Positions 7,942-16,733 of a DNA stretch of 64,000 bases are shown here, piece after piece. The notes under the pieces were generated by a model. It was not told the DNA's origin, made no database searches, and saw only the letters and a program-made list of their open reading frames with translations. The stretch covers positions 1 to 64,000 of the forward strand of contig CAMJMR010000009.1 of assembly GCA_946407095.1 (NCBI GenBank), in the 5' to 3' direction. The DNA is from an uncultured Selenomonadales bacterium (GTDB lineage Bacteria; Bacillota; Negativicutes; Selenomonadales; Selenomonadaceae). Both the position numbers and the translations under genes were made by a program. How positions within the stretch are numbered: the stretch's first letter is position 1; every line of letters starts with the position of its first letter.

Positions 7942-10008
7942 TTAAGCTTTACGCCGGTTGAGGAAAAATTGCAGGACAACAATCATCACCGCGCCGATTA
8001 TCGCGCCGGGGATAAGCCCGTCGAGCCCGCGCATGAACGACATAAAAATCGGCGTGCGCATGTGAGCGAACGTTTCGACCATCGAGCTTTGACCGATTGT
8101 CCCCGCCATAATCAGCACGAAGCAAATCGATTTCGGGAACTTCTTCAGGAAGGCGGCGAACGCCAACATGAACGCGGGGTGCCCGAAGAAAATTTCCTTC
8201 GAACGCGGGCGGGCGTAAAACATTTGCTCCAGCATGGCGCGAACTTTTATTTCAAAGCCCGAAACCGGCATCCCCGACGTGTGACCGCTCCTGGCTATCA
8301 AAACCACGAACGCGCCCATAACGACCAGCAACGCCAAAAACATTTTCACGCTGATTGATTTGTCCAGAAGCTCCTTTATCTGTTGAGTGGCAGGGACGTT
8401 CTTCCGCAGTTCGTCGACGACGTTAAACCTTTGCAGGAACGCCACGGCTACCAAGACCAGCGGCAGGATAAACGTCAACTTTATGCCGCGAAAGATTTCA
8501 AACTCCAAAAAGTACGACACGTCCGACAGCGCGCCCGACAAATACGCCGCGCCCGTCATTGCCGTCACGCCCGTGACCAAAAGCGCGAAGCCCGATATCC
8601 AAACCAACTGAGCCGTCGACAAATTTTCTTTGAGCCGCGCCGTCCGATTTTGCACGCGTACTTTGTATTGAATCACGCGCAACAAGTCCAGCTGCCAAAT
8701 TATCGCCAAGGCGGGGAAAAGGTTTGCGCTAGCCAATGCCGCCAACAATCTGACTTTGCCGCCCGCGCCCATTAAAATCGGTATCGCCGCGCAGATTGCG
8801 ATTATCGCGAACAGCCGCAGTTGAAGTTTCCGATTGCGATTGAGCCGCCGCGATATTAACGACAGGTAAAGCACGCCCGCCGCCGCCACGCCGACAATCA
8901 CCAGCGCGCGCAGTATGACGTTCGGATAATAATTTTCAAAGGTGCCCGCCTTGCCGAAAGTGAAGCCGTCGCGTTCGAGGACTGCGCGGACTTCGCGAAA
9001 ATATTTCATGTTCGTTTCGAGCAAAGTAGTTTCGGGTTCGGGCTTATCGTAAATGCGCAGGAGGTTGATTCGGATGTTGCGCTCTCTGTCGGTCGTAGAC
9101 CAGCGATTGACGGCCGTCGACAGGGCAAGCTTAGGCTGTTCGTCCTTGGGTATGGCGTAGAGGCGCGCCACGCTGTCTTCGCCGATTTTTTGCACCAAGT
9201 AGTACATGCCCATTTGCGGATAGAATTGCAGTTGTGTGAAGTGCTCAATCACACCGAAAGTAATTTTGCGGCGCATCATGTTCATTGCGGTCAAGTCGAG
9301 GAAATTGGACGCGCCGAGGACTTCGGGGCCGTCGAAAACGATTTCGGAAATGGGATAGCCTTCAATCCTGCCGAAAAAAAATTGGACGTTCTCCGCCGTG
9401 CACTTTTGGAAATTCATCGGGCGGGCGAGAATCGTGAAGCCGAAGGCGCGAGCCTTATTCATTTCGTCGCGCGGCAGGCAAAGCGGCATTTTCATCAGCG
9501 CGCCGAATTGCGCCTTGACTTCGATGACTTCAATGCCGCCGACAGAAAAAATTTTGACGCGCTCCGAGCCGAGCCGCTGAATCAACGCCTCCTTGGTGTC
9601 GTAGTAGCTGTCGAGGTCGCCGCCGATAACGTAAACCCTGTTGGGCGCGATAAGTCCGAATTCAATCGTTTGACGCCAAAGGTCGTTGGACAAGGTGCCG
9701 CTCTGATAGTGCGCAAGAATTTCGCTGCCCGCCAACGTGAAGACTTTGCCGGTGCGCGCCAGCTTTTCCAGTGACGAATCGTAAATCGCAAGGGACGTAA
9801 TGCCCGCCTCTTTGGTCAGCTTCAGCACGTCGTCAAGCTCAAGCCCTTCGCGTTCGGCAAGGTCGACGATGCTTTGATAGTCAACCGCCAAGTCGATTTG
9901 CTTGTTCTCGGACTCTACGAAGAAACGTTGCCCCGCGATAATCAGCGCGGCGAACAAGCCCACTCCGATTGCCGCCAGCAGTACCCGATTGTATGTAAAT
10001 TTCTTCAT
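7942..10008 (-). CDS. DUF5693 family polytopic membrane protein
   Basis: This 688-aa protein has an N-terminal membrane anchor (residues about 8-27), a large extracytoplasmic domain to about residue 365, and then roughly eight hydrophobic segments ending in ILRALVIVGVAAAGVLYLS-type helices and a C-terminal FFLNRR. It matches my memory of DUF5693 proteins found near cell-envelope polysaccharide genes in Negativicutes and Clostridia; the biochemical role is unknown. It lies between DUF2993 and rfbF with 2 bp and about 24 bp gaps, so it is probably co-transcribed, suggesting an envelope-assembly function. Start ATG with AAGGA upstream. Confidence 0.78.
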   Translation of the reverse strand: MKKFTYNRVLLAAIGVGLFAALIIAGQRFFVESENKQIDLAVDYQSIVDLAEREGLELDDVLKLTKEAGITSLAIYDSSLEKLARTGKVFTLAGSEILAHYQSGTLSNDLWRQTIEFGLIAPNRVYVIGGDLDSYYDTKEALIQRLGSERVKIFSVGGIEVIEVKAQFGALMKMPLCLPRDEMNKARAFGFTILARPMNFQKCTAENVQFFFGRIEGYPISEIVFDGPEVLGASNFLDLTAMNMMRRKITFGVIEHFTQLQFYPQMGMYYLVQKIGEDSVARLYAIPKDEQPKLALSTAVNRWSTTDRERNIRINLLRIYDKPEPETTLLETNMKYFREVRAVLERDGFTFGKAGTFENYYPNVILRALVIVGVAAAGVLYLSLISRRLNRNRKLQLRLFAIIAICAAIPILMGAGGKVRLLAALASANLFPALAIIWQLDLLRVIQYKVRVQNRTARLKENLSTAQLVWISGFALLVTGVTAMTGAAYLSGALSDVSYFLEFEIFRGIKLTFILPLVLVAVAFLQRFNVVDELRKNVPATQQIKELLDKSISVKMFLALLVVMGAFVVLIARSGHTSGMPVSGFEIKVRAMLEQMFYARPRSKEIFFGHPAFMLAFAAFLKKFPKSICFVLIMAGTIGQSSMVETFAHMRTPIFMSFMRGLDGLIPGAIIGAVMIVVLQFFLNRRKA

Positions 10009-10009
10009 A

Positions 10010-10729
10010 TCAATTCCTTATCGCCTTCACGAAGGTTTCGCCGTCGCGCATTTCCACGGCTCTGAACTGCATGCCGAACGGCATTTTGACGTTCTCGGTC
10101 AAGTTGAAGTCGTGAAGGAACTTATCCAGGTTGACGCGGCGCAGAATGGCATTTTCGACGTTGATGTGATTCATTTGGAAGTAAAGGTCGCCGTCTCGCG
10201 CAACGATTTGCCCGCCGATTTCAACGTCGGCGTCGCGCCCGAAAATTTTAACTTTGCTCGATGCCTTAATGTCGTCGGCCGTCATAGTGACGTTCAGATT
10301 TTGCAAGCCCTTGCCGTCGACTTTCTGCACCAAAAAGCTCCGCAAGCTGTCTTCGGTTATGACGCCGCTCAATTCCAGACTGCCCGCCGATTTCAAGCAG
10401 CGGTTGGTATGTTCTTCGCGGCTGATGCCCTCGGTCGGCAAAAGCAGTTCCTTAATGTCAATGTGAATCGCAGAGCCGTCAAGTTCCGCCTGCTTCAGGT
10501 TGAGTTCGCCGATATTGGCGTCGGCGGCAGTGCAGTGGATTTTGTCGACGTAACCCAAGGCGATTTTGGCGGCGGGCAGGGCATCCAGCGTCAAGGTGAC
10601 TTCCTGCGCGTGAGTTGCCTCGGTGACTTTGCCTTTGAGATAGTTCGTCAAAGCTTTGGGCACGGCGAATTGAACGAAGGCAACCGCCGCTATCAGCAGG
10701 ACGACTACCACGGCTAAAATTTTTTTCAT
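10010..10729 (-). CDS. DUF2993 family secreted/lipid-binding-like protein
   Basis: This 239-aa protein has an N-terminal signal or anchor (MKKILAVVVVLLIAAVAFVQF) followed by a beta-rich domain. TLTLDALPAAKIALGYVDKIHCTA and ADDIKASSKVKIF fit the DUF2993 family, whose better-known members (for example LmeA) act in envelope glycolipid processing. It is only 2 bp from the DUF5693 gene and 12 bp after prfB. A GAGGTA ribosome site precedes the ATG. Family assignment is moderately sure; function is unknown. Confidence 0.7.
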   Translation of the reverse strand: MKKILAVVVVLLIAAVAFVQFAVPKALTNYLKGKVTEATHAQEVTLTLDALPAAKIALGYVDKIHCTAADANIGELNLKQAELDGSAIHIDIKELLLPTEGISREEHTNRCLKSAGSLELSGVITEDSLRSFLVQKVDGKGLQNLNVTMTADDIKASSKVKIFGRDADVEIGGQIVARDGDLYFQMNHINVENAILRRVNLDKFLHDFNLTENVKMPFGMQFRAVEMRDGETFVKAIRN

Positions 10730-10741
10730 ACTCGATACCTC

Positions 10742-11849
10742 TTAAATCTTGACGTTCGCCTTGGCGGCAAGGTAGGCGCGAATGAACGGGTCGATGTCGC
10801 CGTCCATAACCGCCTGAACGTTGCCGGTCTCTTCGCCCGTGCGCAAGTCCTTAACCAGCTTGTAGGGTTGGAAGACGTAAGAGCGAATTTGACTGCCCCA
10901 TTCGATTTTTTTCAAGTCGCCTTCAAGCCCGGCGATTTCGGCTTCCTTTTTCTCAAGTTCAAGCTCGAAAAGTTTGGCGCGGAGCATTTTAAGGCAACGC
11001 TCGCGGTTTTGGATTTGCGAACGCTCATTCTGACATTGAACGACGATGCCCGTCGGGATATGCGTCATGCGGACGGCGGAGGACGTTTTGTTGATGTGCT
11101 GACCGCCCGCGCCGCTCGCTCGGTAGGTGTCGACGCGCACGTCCGCCATGTTTATATCGACTTCAACGGCGTCGTCGATTTCGGGCATGATGTCGCACGC
11201 GCTGAACGACGTATGACGCCGCGCATTTGAATCGAACGGCGAAATTCTCACCAGCCGATGAATGCCCTTTTCGGACTTCAGGTAGCCGTAAGCGTTGTGC
11301 CCCTTGATGAACAATGACGCCGACTTGACGCCCGCCTCGTCGCCGGGGAGGAGGTCGACGGTTTCAATCTCGAAGCCGTGACGTTCAGCCCAACGCGTGT
11401 ACATGCGCAACAGCATTTGCGTCCAATCTTGCGCCTCGGTGCCGCCCGCGCCCGCGTGCAATGTCAAAATCGCGTTGTTGGCGTCGTAGGGCTCGCTTAG
11501 CATTATTTCAAGCCGCAAATTTTCCAAGCCGCTTTCAATCGCCGCTATCTCCGCCGAAATTTCCGCCTCTTGCGAAAGGTCGTCTTCTTCCAGCGCAAGT
11601 TCAAGCAGAATCTGCGCGTCGTCGAATTTCGCCGTCAAGCCCTTGTAGGTTTCGATGCCCGATTTGAGCCCGTTGAGTTCCTGGGTTATCTTCTGCGCGG
11701 CGTCGGGGTCGTCCCAAAAGTTGGGGGCGCCCATTTTGTATTCAAGCTCGGCGATTTTTTCTTCTTTGCGCGCGATGTCAAAGTGAATTCCCCATTTCGT
11801 TCAGCTTGTCGCGCAGAGCAACCAGCTCCGCCTTTCTGTCTTCCAGCAT
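10742..11849 (-). CDS. prfB: Peptide chain release factor 2 (programmed +1 frameshift)
   Basis: RF2 recognises UGA and UAA and releases the finished peptide. Reading starts at ATG 11849 (MLEDRKAELVALRDKLNEMG), reaches CTT TGA C with the in-frame TGA at 11780-11778, and continues after a +1 shift as LDIARKEEKIAELEYKMGAPN into the 10742 ORF. This is the classic autoregulatory frameshift: low RF2 favours shifting. The main frame has the SPF codon-recognition motif in RISPFDSNARR and the catalytic GGQ in ASGAGGQHINK. The Shine-Dalgarno-like stimulator is ggggaattca before CTT, six bases away compared with the usual three. The full product is about 368 aa. The ORF track start (MGAPN) is not the true start. 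Confidence 0.93.
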
Positions 11850-11863
11850 TGAATCACATCCTT

Positions 11864-13460
11864 TTAAGTTTTGTTTTCCAGCTTTATTTGAATGGCGTTG
11901 AGCTTGACGCCGTAAGAATAAAGAGCCTCGCCGTTTTTCGCCCAAGGCGTCCACGTGTCGTCGAATTTGTGCAGGCGGTAGAGAATGTCGAATTCTTTAG
12001 AGCCCGCCTCGTCGAAACGAATTCTCAAGCCGAAAATCGATTTGCGCTTACCGACAGTGCCCGCCGTTTCAGGAGCCAAGACTTCCTCCGACCAGCCCTC
12101 CGCGTCGTTGAAATACACCGAGTAATAAACCTTTTGATTCGGGAAATTTATTTTTATCGCCTGAATGTCAAATTTTTGTTCAAGCGGGTTGCTGATTTGC
12201 TCTTCGCTTTTCCAGTCACTGTCCCAACCGTGTTTGTCGACATGCGTTTGATAAGTGAGCAACGGCCGCAGTTTTTCCCAATGAGGCGGCATGTCGCAAG
12301 CCGTTATCAAGTCTTCACGCTGTTTCAGCCGTTCCATAAAATCTTGAAGGACTGCGCCGTAACCCGTTACTTCGTTGGGATTAACTGAACGACCTTTTTT
12401 TATCATGGCAAATTTAGCATAATCGAGAAATGTTTTGAAGTCGTTTTCGTCATAGCCGTCGAATTTGTCGCCGAAAAATTCCCGCATTTGCTTGCTGATT
12501 ATGAAACAGAATGAGTCGTGGCGTACATTGTACACCGACAACGAAGAATCTATATAGTTCACATTCAGCGGATTAACTTGATTGATTACCAGCTGATAAG
12601 GATTTGCAAAATTGGTAGAGCGGGGGATGATAATGACTTCGGTACTGTCGCGCAGAAAAAGGGAATTATGTGCGCAAGATCCCAACGTCGACGCGAAACT
12701 GTCCGCGTTTATCAACAGATTGAGCTGTTCGTCGAGCGTCAATTTTTCGGGCGAAACAATATCGTAACCCTTGGACTTGAAATATTCCGCAAGCCGTTCT
12801 TCGCCGAATTGGTTCCTCCCATAGAGATAGTAAACTTTATTGCTTGAAGTCGGCGTACGATTTTTTTTCGCAAAGTCTCTTAAGCGGTCGATCGTCTCGC
12901 GATATTCTTGCGTAAAACCGCCGCCATAGGAACTATCGGGCAAAATAATTTTGTCAAACTGTGTCGGTTGAGTTATTGGTTGAAGTCTGTCAACGTCAAT
13001 ATCCAATATCTCAAGCAGACGCACAAAACTCCGATATTCTTTGAGTGATTTTCCAGGCCAAGGAATGTAGACGAGCGGATAATCTTTGAAATTAAATTTA
13101 AACACTTCGCTATTTAAAAACCACGCTCTTTGAATATCGTCAGTAATGCAGTGCCCCCATACAGGATAAAGATATCCAAAATAAACGACAGTTTCTGAAC
13201 GGCGTTGAATTGATTCTGCTGGGGGGGGGGTAACCTCTGTCGCTTCTAAAAAGGCCTACAAAACTTCTCCTAATGTACTTGCCGCTGCTATCAACGATCC
13301 CGCCAAGAGCTCCGATTAAACCTCCAAGCGGTGTCCTTTTGTACGGGAGAATTGTGCCATTTTCGATGACGCTGAAGCCCAATTTCTTGTCGACGAAAAA
13401 ATTTTTGCCGAAAACATGCTTCGCGGCGTCGGGGTTATAGAGATAATCAAGATTTACCAT
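11864..13460 (-). pseudogene. GT61-family glycosyltransferase with ChW-like repeats, interrupted at a C10 tract
   Basis: The 13460-13140 ORF begins MVNLDYLYNPDAAK and breaks after RGYPPP. The 13105-11864 ORF continues the same protein in another frame. With nine instead of ten Cs at 13221-13230 the frame runs on as PPPAESIQRRSETVVYFGYLYPVWGH, matching the intact neighbour at 13482 over its whole length. It has the GT61/DUF563 region (SPEKLTLDEQ, LGSCAHNSLFLRD) and a C-terminal set of ChW-like repeats (AGTVGKRKSIFGLRIRF). AAGGAGG precedes the start. Either it is a phase-variable gene in the OFF state, a pseudogene, or a homopolymer error. Base composition is more A/T-rich than the surrounding genes. 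Confidence 0.85.
13221..13230. repeat. G10/C10 homopolymer inside GT61 gene
   Basis: Ten identical bases interrupt the first GT61 paralogue. The paralogue at 13482 has non-repetitive sequence (RSYLPHEP) at this site. Nine bases would restore the frame. Confidence 0.95.
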
Positions 13461-13481
13461 CTGTAAATCGCCTCCTTAAAT

Positions 13482-15083
13482 TTAAACAGTTGCCGTATTC
13501 GTTTTGTTTTCCAGCTTTATTTGAATGGCGTTGAGCTTGACGCCGTAAGAATAAAGAGCCTCGCCGTTTTTAGCCCAGGGAGTCCACTCGCCGTCAAAAG
13601 TATGCACGCGATAAAGAATGTCGAATTCTTTTGCGCTCTCGTCATCAAATCGAATTTTTATGCCCGTGATTGATTTGTTTTTGCCGACAGTGCCCGCCGT
13701 GGTAGGCGATTCGACTTCTTCAGACCAACTTTCTTCGTCTTCGAAGCACACCGAGTAGTAAATCTTGTGATTGGGAAAATTTATTTTTATCGCTTGAATG
13801 TCGCGCTTTGAGTCGAGAGGGTTGCTGATTTTATTTTCGTTTTGCCACAAGCCCCAGCCTTTTTCGTGAACGTTTGTGCGATATTTCAGCGACGGTTGAA
13901 AGTTATTCCAAACTTGAGGAATGTCATAAGCTTTGATTAAAGCCGCGTGTTTCTTCAGCTGTTTGATGAAGTCTTGAAAAGCCGCGCCGTAACTTTTTAC
14001 TTGCGCGGAATTAATCGCCACGCCTTTTCCGCTGACAAACTTGACATATTCCAAAAACGTTTTGAAATCTTCTTCCTCGTAGCCGTTAAATTTATCGCCG
14101 AAAAAACGTTTCAGCTGCTCGCTGATTATAAAACACAGCAAGCCGTGACGTACACTGAAAACCGAAAAAGTAGAATCTATGTAGTTCGGGCTGAGAAAAT
14201 TAACTTGGTCAAGTATCTGCTGATAAAAAGTAAATGTGTTGGCAGTGCGCGGAATGAAAATTGTTTCTGTACCGTCGCGCAGGAAAATGGAATTGTGCGC
14301 GCATGAGCCCAATGTCGAGGCAAAGCTTTCGCAATTTATTAAGAGGTTGAATTGCTCTTCGAGAGTCAACTTTTCGGGCGAAATAATCTCGTAGCCCTTT
14401 GAGCGAAAATATTCCGCAAGCCGTTCCTCACCAATTTGGTGCCTGCCGTAAAAGTAGTAGACCTTTTTGATTGAAGTGGGCGTGCGATTTTTCAGTGCAA
14501 AGTTTCTAAATCGGTCAATCATCTCGCGGTATTCTTTGGTAAAGCCGCCTCCAAAGGAACCGTCAGGCAAAATAATTTTGTCAAACTGCGTCGGTTGAGT
14601 TATGGGCTGAAATCGGTCAAAATCAATTCCCAAAATCTCCAGCAAACGCTTGAAATTTTTATCGGTTCCTTCACGACGTTGAAACCAAGGAATGTAAACA
14701 ATCGGACAGTTTTTGAATTCTTTTTTAAAGGCTGCGCTTTCCAAAAACCAAATACGGCGGAGATTATCCGTGAGTACATGTCCCCAGACCGGATAATAGA
14801 ATCCAAAATAAATGACTGTTTTATCAGAGCGTTTAATCGGTTCGTGGGGCAAATAACTTCTGTCCGTTTTGGAAAATTTTACGAAACTGTTGTTAACGTA
14901 GTCGCCGTTGCCATCTACAATGCCGCCCAAAGCTCCTATTAAACCTCTGGGCGAAGTATCTCTATGCGGAAGAATCACGCCGTTTTCGATAACGCTGAAG
15001 CTCAATTCTTTATCGATGAAAAAATTTCTGCTAAAAGCATTCTTCGCGGCGTTCGGGTTATAGAGATAATCGAGATTGACCAT
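13482..15083 (-). CDS. GT61-family glycosyltransferase with C-terminal ChW-like repeats
   Basis: This 533-aa protein has an N-terminal/central region resembling GT61 (DUF563) transferases: YFGFYYPVWGHVLTDNLRR, WFLES, ISPEKLTLEEQFNLL and LGSCAHNSIFLRDGTE. From about residue 405 come three repeats with hydrophobic/W spacing (YRTNVHEKGWGLW, YYSVCFEDEESW, LYRVHTFDGEWTPW), each followed by a glycine turn and an AIKI(N/R)F-type strand, as in clostridial hydrophobic (ChW) repeats. It has no signal peptide. Probably a surface-glycan transferase; the acceptor is unknown. It is an intact tandem duplicate of the 11864 gene. GGAGGAG precedes the ATG at 15083. Confidence 0.8.
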   Translation of the reverse strand: MVNLDYLYNPNAAKNAFSRNFFIDKELSFSVIENGVILPHRDTSPRGLIGALGGIVDGNGDYVNNSFVKFSKTDRSYLPHEPIKRSDKTVIYFGFYYPVWGHVLTDNLRRIWFLESAAFKKEFKNCPIVYIPWFQRREGTDKNFKRLLEILGIDFDRFQPITQPTQFDKIILPDGSFGGGFTKEYREMIDRFRNFALKNRTPTSIKKVYYFYGRHQIGEERLAEYFRSKGYEIISPEKLTLEEQFNLLINCESFASTLGSCAHNSIFLRDGTETIFIPRTANTFTFYQQILDQVNFLSPNYIDSTFSVFSVRHGLLCFIISEQLKRFFGDKFNGYEEEDFKTFLEYVKFVSGKGVAINSAQVKSYGAAFQDFIKQLKKHAALIKAYDIPQVWNNFQPSLKYRTNVHEKGWGLWQNENKISNPLDSKRDIQAIKINFPNHKIYYSVCFEDEESWSEEVESPTTAGTVGKNKSITGIKIRFDDESAKEFDILYRVHTFDGEWTPWAKNGEALYSYGVKLNAIQIKLENKTNTATV

Positions 15084-15143
15084 TCATTAATCTCCTCCTC
15101 AAACTTGCATCTACGCTGAAAATTTTCAAACACTCGCCGCGAA

Positions 15144-16382
15144 TTAAAATTGAGCCATGATTTTCGCATTCTCGGCGGCAGAAAGACTCGGTGAAAACTT
15201 TTTAAGCGCAGTTATCGTCTTGTCGAAGGTGTCAGCCAAAACCAACTCGACGCGCCCGCCCAACAATCGCTTCGCCTGCTTGAATACCAATCGATAATCG
15301 GGACTCGACGCGACAAGTACATAGCTCGACGCCAAATCCGAATGCGCCGCGCCGATTATTTCTGCCAATGACGGCGACGACTCTTCGCTGCCCGAAACCA
15401 ATATCGATGCGCCCGCGTCTTGAAGTTTTTGCGCCTCGGTCGAATCCTTGGCAACCGCCAAAGCCGCCACTTTCATTAGCGCCTCGTTGACGGGCAAGGC
15501 GTGCGCCTCGCTCATGTTGGTTATCTTGACTTCCGACAGCGGACCCCAGCCTATTGCCTGTTCCAAAGTCGTGCCGACGTGATCTGTGTGCAAGTGAATG
15601 TCCAAGCCGCCGCGTGCCCGCTCCACTATCGAAAAGCTGCTGAAGTCTCGCATTTGCCGTTCCAATTCGGGCAGATTGGCCTTTGAGTTCTTCACGCGCA
15701 GGCGTATGCAATACGGGCGTACCAAATCGTTGCGCGGGTCGGGCATGTTCTTGTGCGTGCCAAGTCCAAGCGATAAGCTCACGGCAGGCGATACGAAATT
15801 CCCGTCCAAGCCCTTCAAGCAGCCGCGCAGGAAACTAAGCATGATGTTCGCGCCCGCCTCCGTCAAGCCCGCTTGCTTGACCGACGCCTCGCCCGAATGA
15901 ATCGCCTCTTGCAAAATTTCTACAATCGGTCTGCCGTCTCGCACCGCGCGATACGCTCCCTTAGCTACGGCCTTCGCCACAGTGATGAAAGGTCGTTCGG
16001 GCTCTTCGGGGATGACTCGTTGCGCGTAAAGAATGCCGTACTGAAATGCCTTGCCGAATTCGGAACCCGTCGCGTCGTATTTGCCCGCCAAGCCCGCGCT
16101 TATTCCGCGAAACATCTGCGCCAAGACGACACCCGCATTGCCGCGCGCGCCGAAGACTGCCGCCGTAGCCACACGCCGACTAAGCCCGCCGATTGAATCG
16201 TCTTTCGCGTCGGCAAGGGGCATGACCGCCGCGCCCATCGTCCTCAAGATGTGCGTGCCCGGCAAAGTTCCTGCGCCGCCCAGCCCGTTTATCGTCTCGT
16301 ACTCCAAGAGAAATTCGCTGTAGGCGCCTGCAACCATGCGCTTGAAGTCGCCGCCCGTTATAACTTCTCTGCTGCCCGTCAT
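15144..16382 (-). CDS. DAK2-domain protein (FakA-like) lacking the DGDTG metal motif
   Basis: This 412-aa protein resembles DhaL/DAK2 proteins such as the fatty acid kinase subunit FakA: GARGNAGVVLAQMFRGIS, PFITVAKAVAKGAYRA and GANIMLSFLRGCLKGLDG are typical, followed by a region with LDIHLHTDHVGTTLEQA. The N-terminus, where family members have NVFPVPDGDTGTNM, reads INGLGGAGTLPGTHILRTM, so the aspartates that bind Mg-nucleotide are absent. It is also shorter than the usual size of about 550 aa. It may be a non-catalytic homologue. A strong AAGGAGG precedes the ATG. It stands alone on the minus strand with no adjacent asp23-like gene. Confidence 0.78.
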   Translation of the reverse strand: MTGSREVITGGDFKRMVAGAYSEFLLEYETINGLGGAGTLPGTHILRTMGAAVMPLADAKDDSIGGLSRRVATAAVFGARGNAGVVLAQMFRGISAGLAGKYDATGSEFGKAFQYGILYAQRVIPEEPERPFITVAKAVAKGAYRAVRDGRPIVEILQEAIHSGEASVKQAGLTEAGANIMLSFLRGCLKGLDGNFVSPAVSLSLGLGTHKNMPDPRNDLVRPYCIRLRVKNSKANLPELERQMRDFSSFSIVERARGGLDIHLHTDHVGTTLEQAIGWGPLSEVKITNMSEAHALPVNEALMKVAALAVAKDSTEAQKLQDAGASILVSGSEESSPSLAEIIGAAHSDLASSYVLVASSPDYRLVFKQAKRLLGGRVELVLADTFDKTITALKKFSPSLSAAENAKIMAQF

Positions 16383-16397
16383 AGGATTACCTCCTTA

Positions 16398-16637
16398 GGG
16401 TTTGTTGGCAAGTTGTCGGCTTCGATTCGATTAATCATAACTTTTGTGATTAGGATCTACTTTCTTTCAGCGAAGAAAGAAAGTAGCAAAGAAATTCGCC
16501 TCGCAGGGGCGTTAAGTTGTCGTCGCCGCAATGCCCGCGTCCCAGTCAGCCACTTGTGCCGGCAAAAAAACTTCCATGTTTTTGTTGCCGGCGGCCGTCA
16601 TCCATGACGGCCTCAAGATTCGCGCCGTGACGTTTCT
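16398..16637 (+). repeat. Type A dispersed repeat (MITE-like), right end decayed
   Basis: It opens with gggtttgttggcaagttgtc and continues with the hairpin ggatctactttctttc/gaaagaaagtagcaaagaaa, the cctcgcaggggcg block and a gcggccgtc...gacggcct hairpin. The same order occurs in the copies at 42295 and 49898. The right inverted terminus is not recognisable. It fills the 350-bp gap between divergent genes together with the upstream region of the FtsA-like gene. Confidence 0.75.
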
Positions 16638-16733
16638 CATTCCTCATTCCAAATTCCTAATTGCTTTTGAAAGGATTATCCCCTTGATTCGCGAAATAAG
16701 CGCAATAACCTTTAAAGTCAAGGAGAAAATTCA

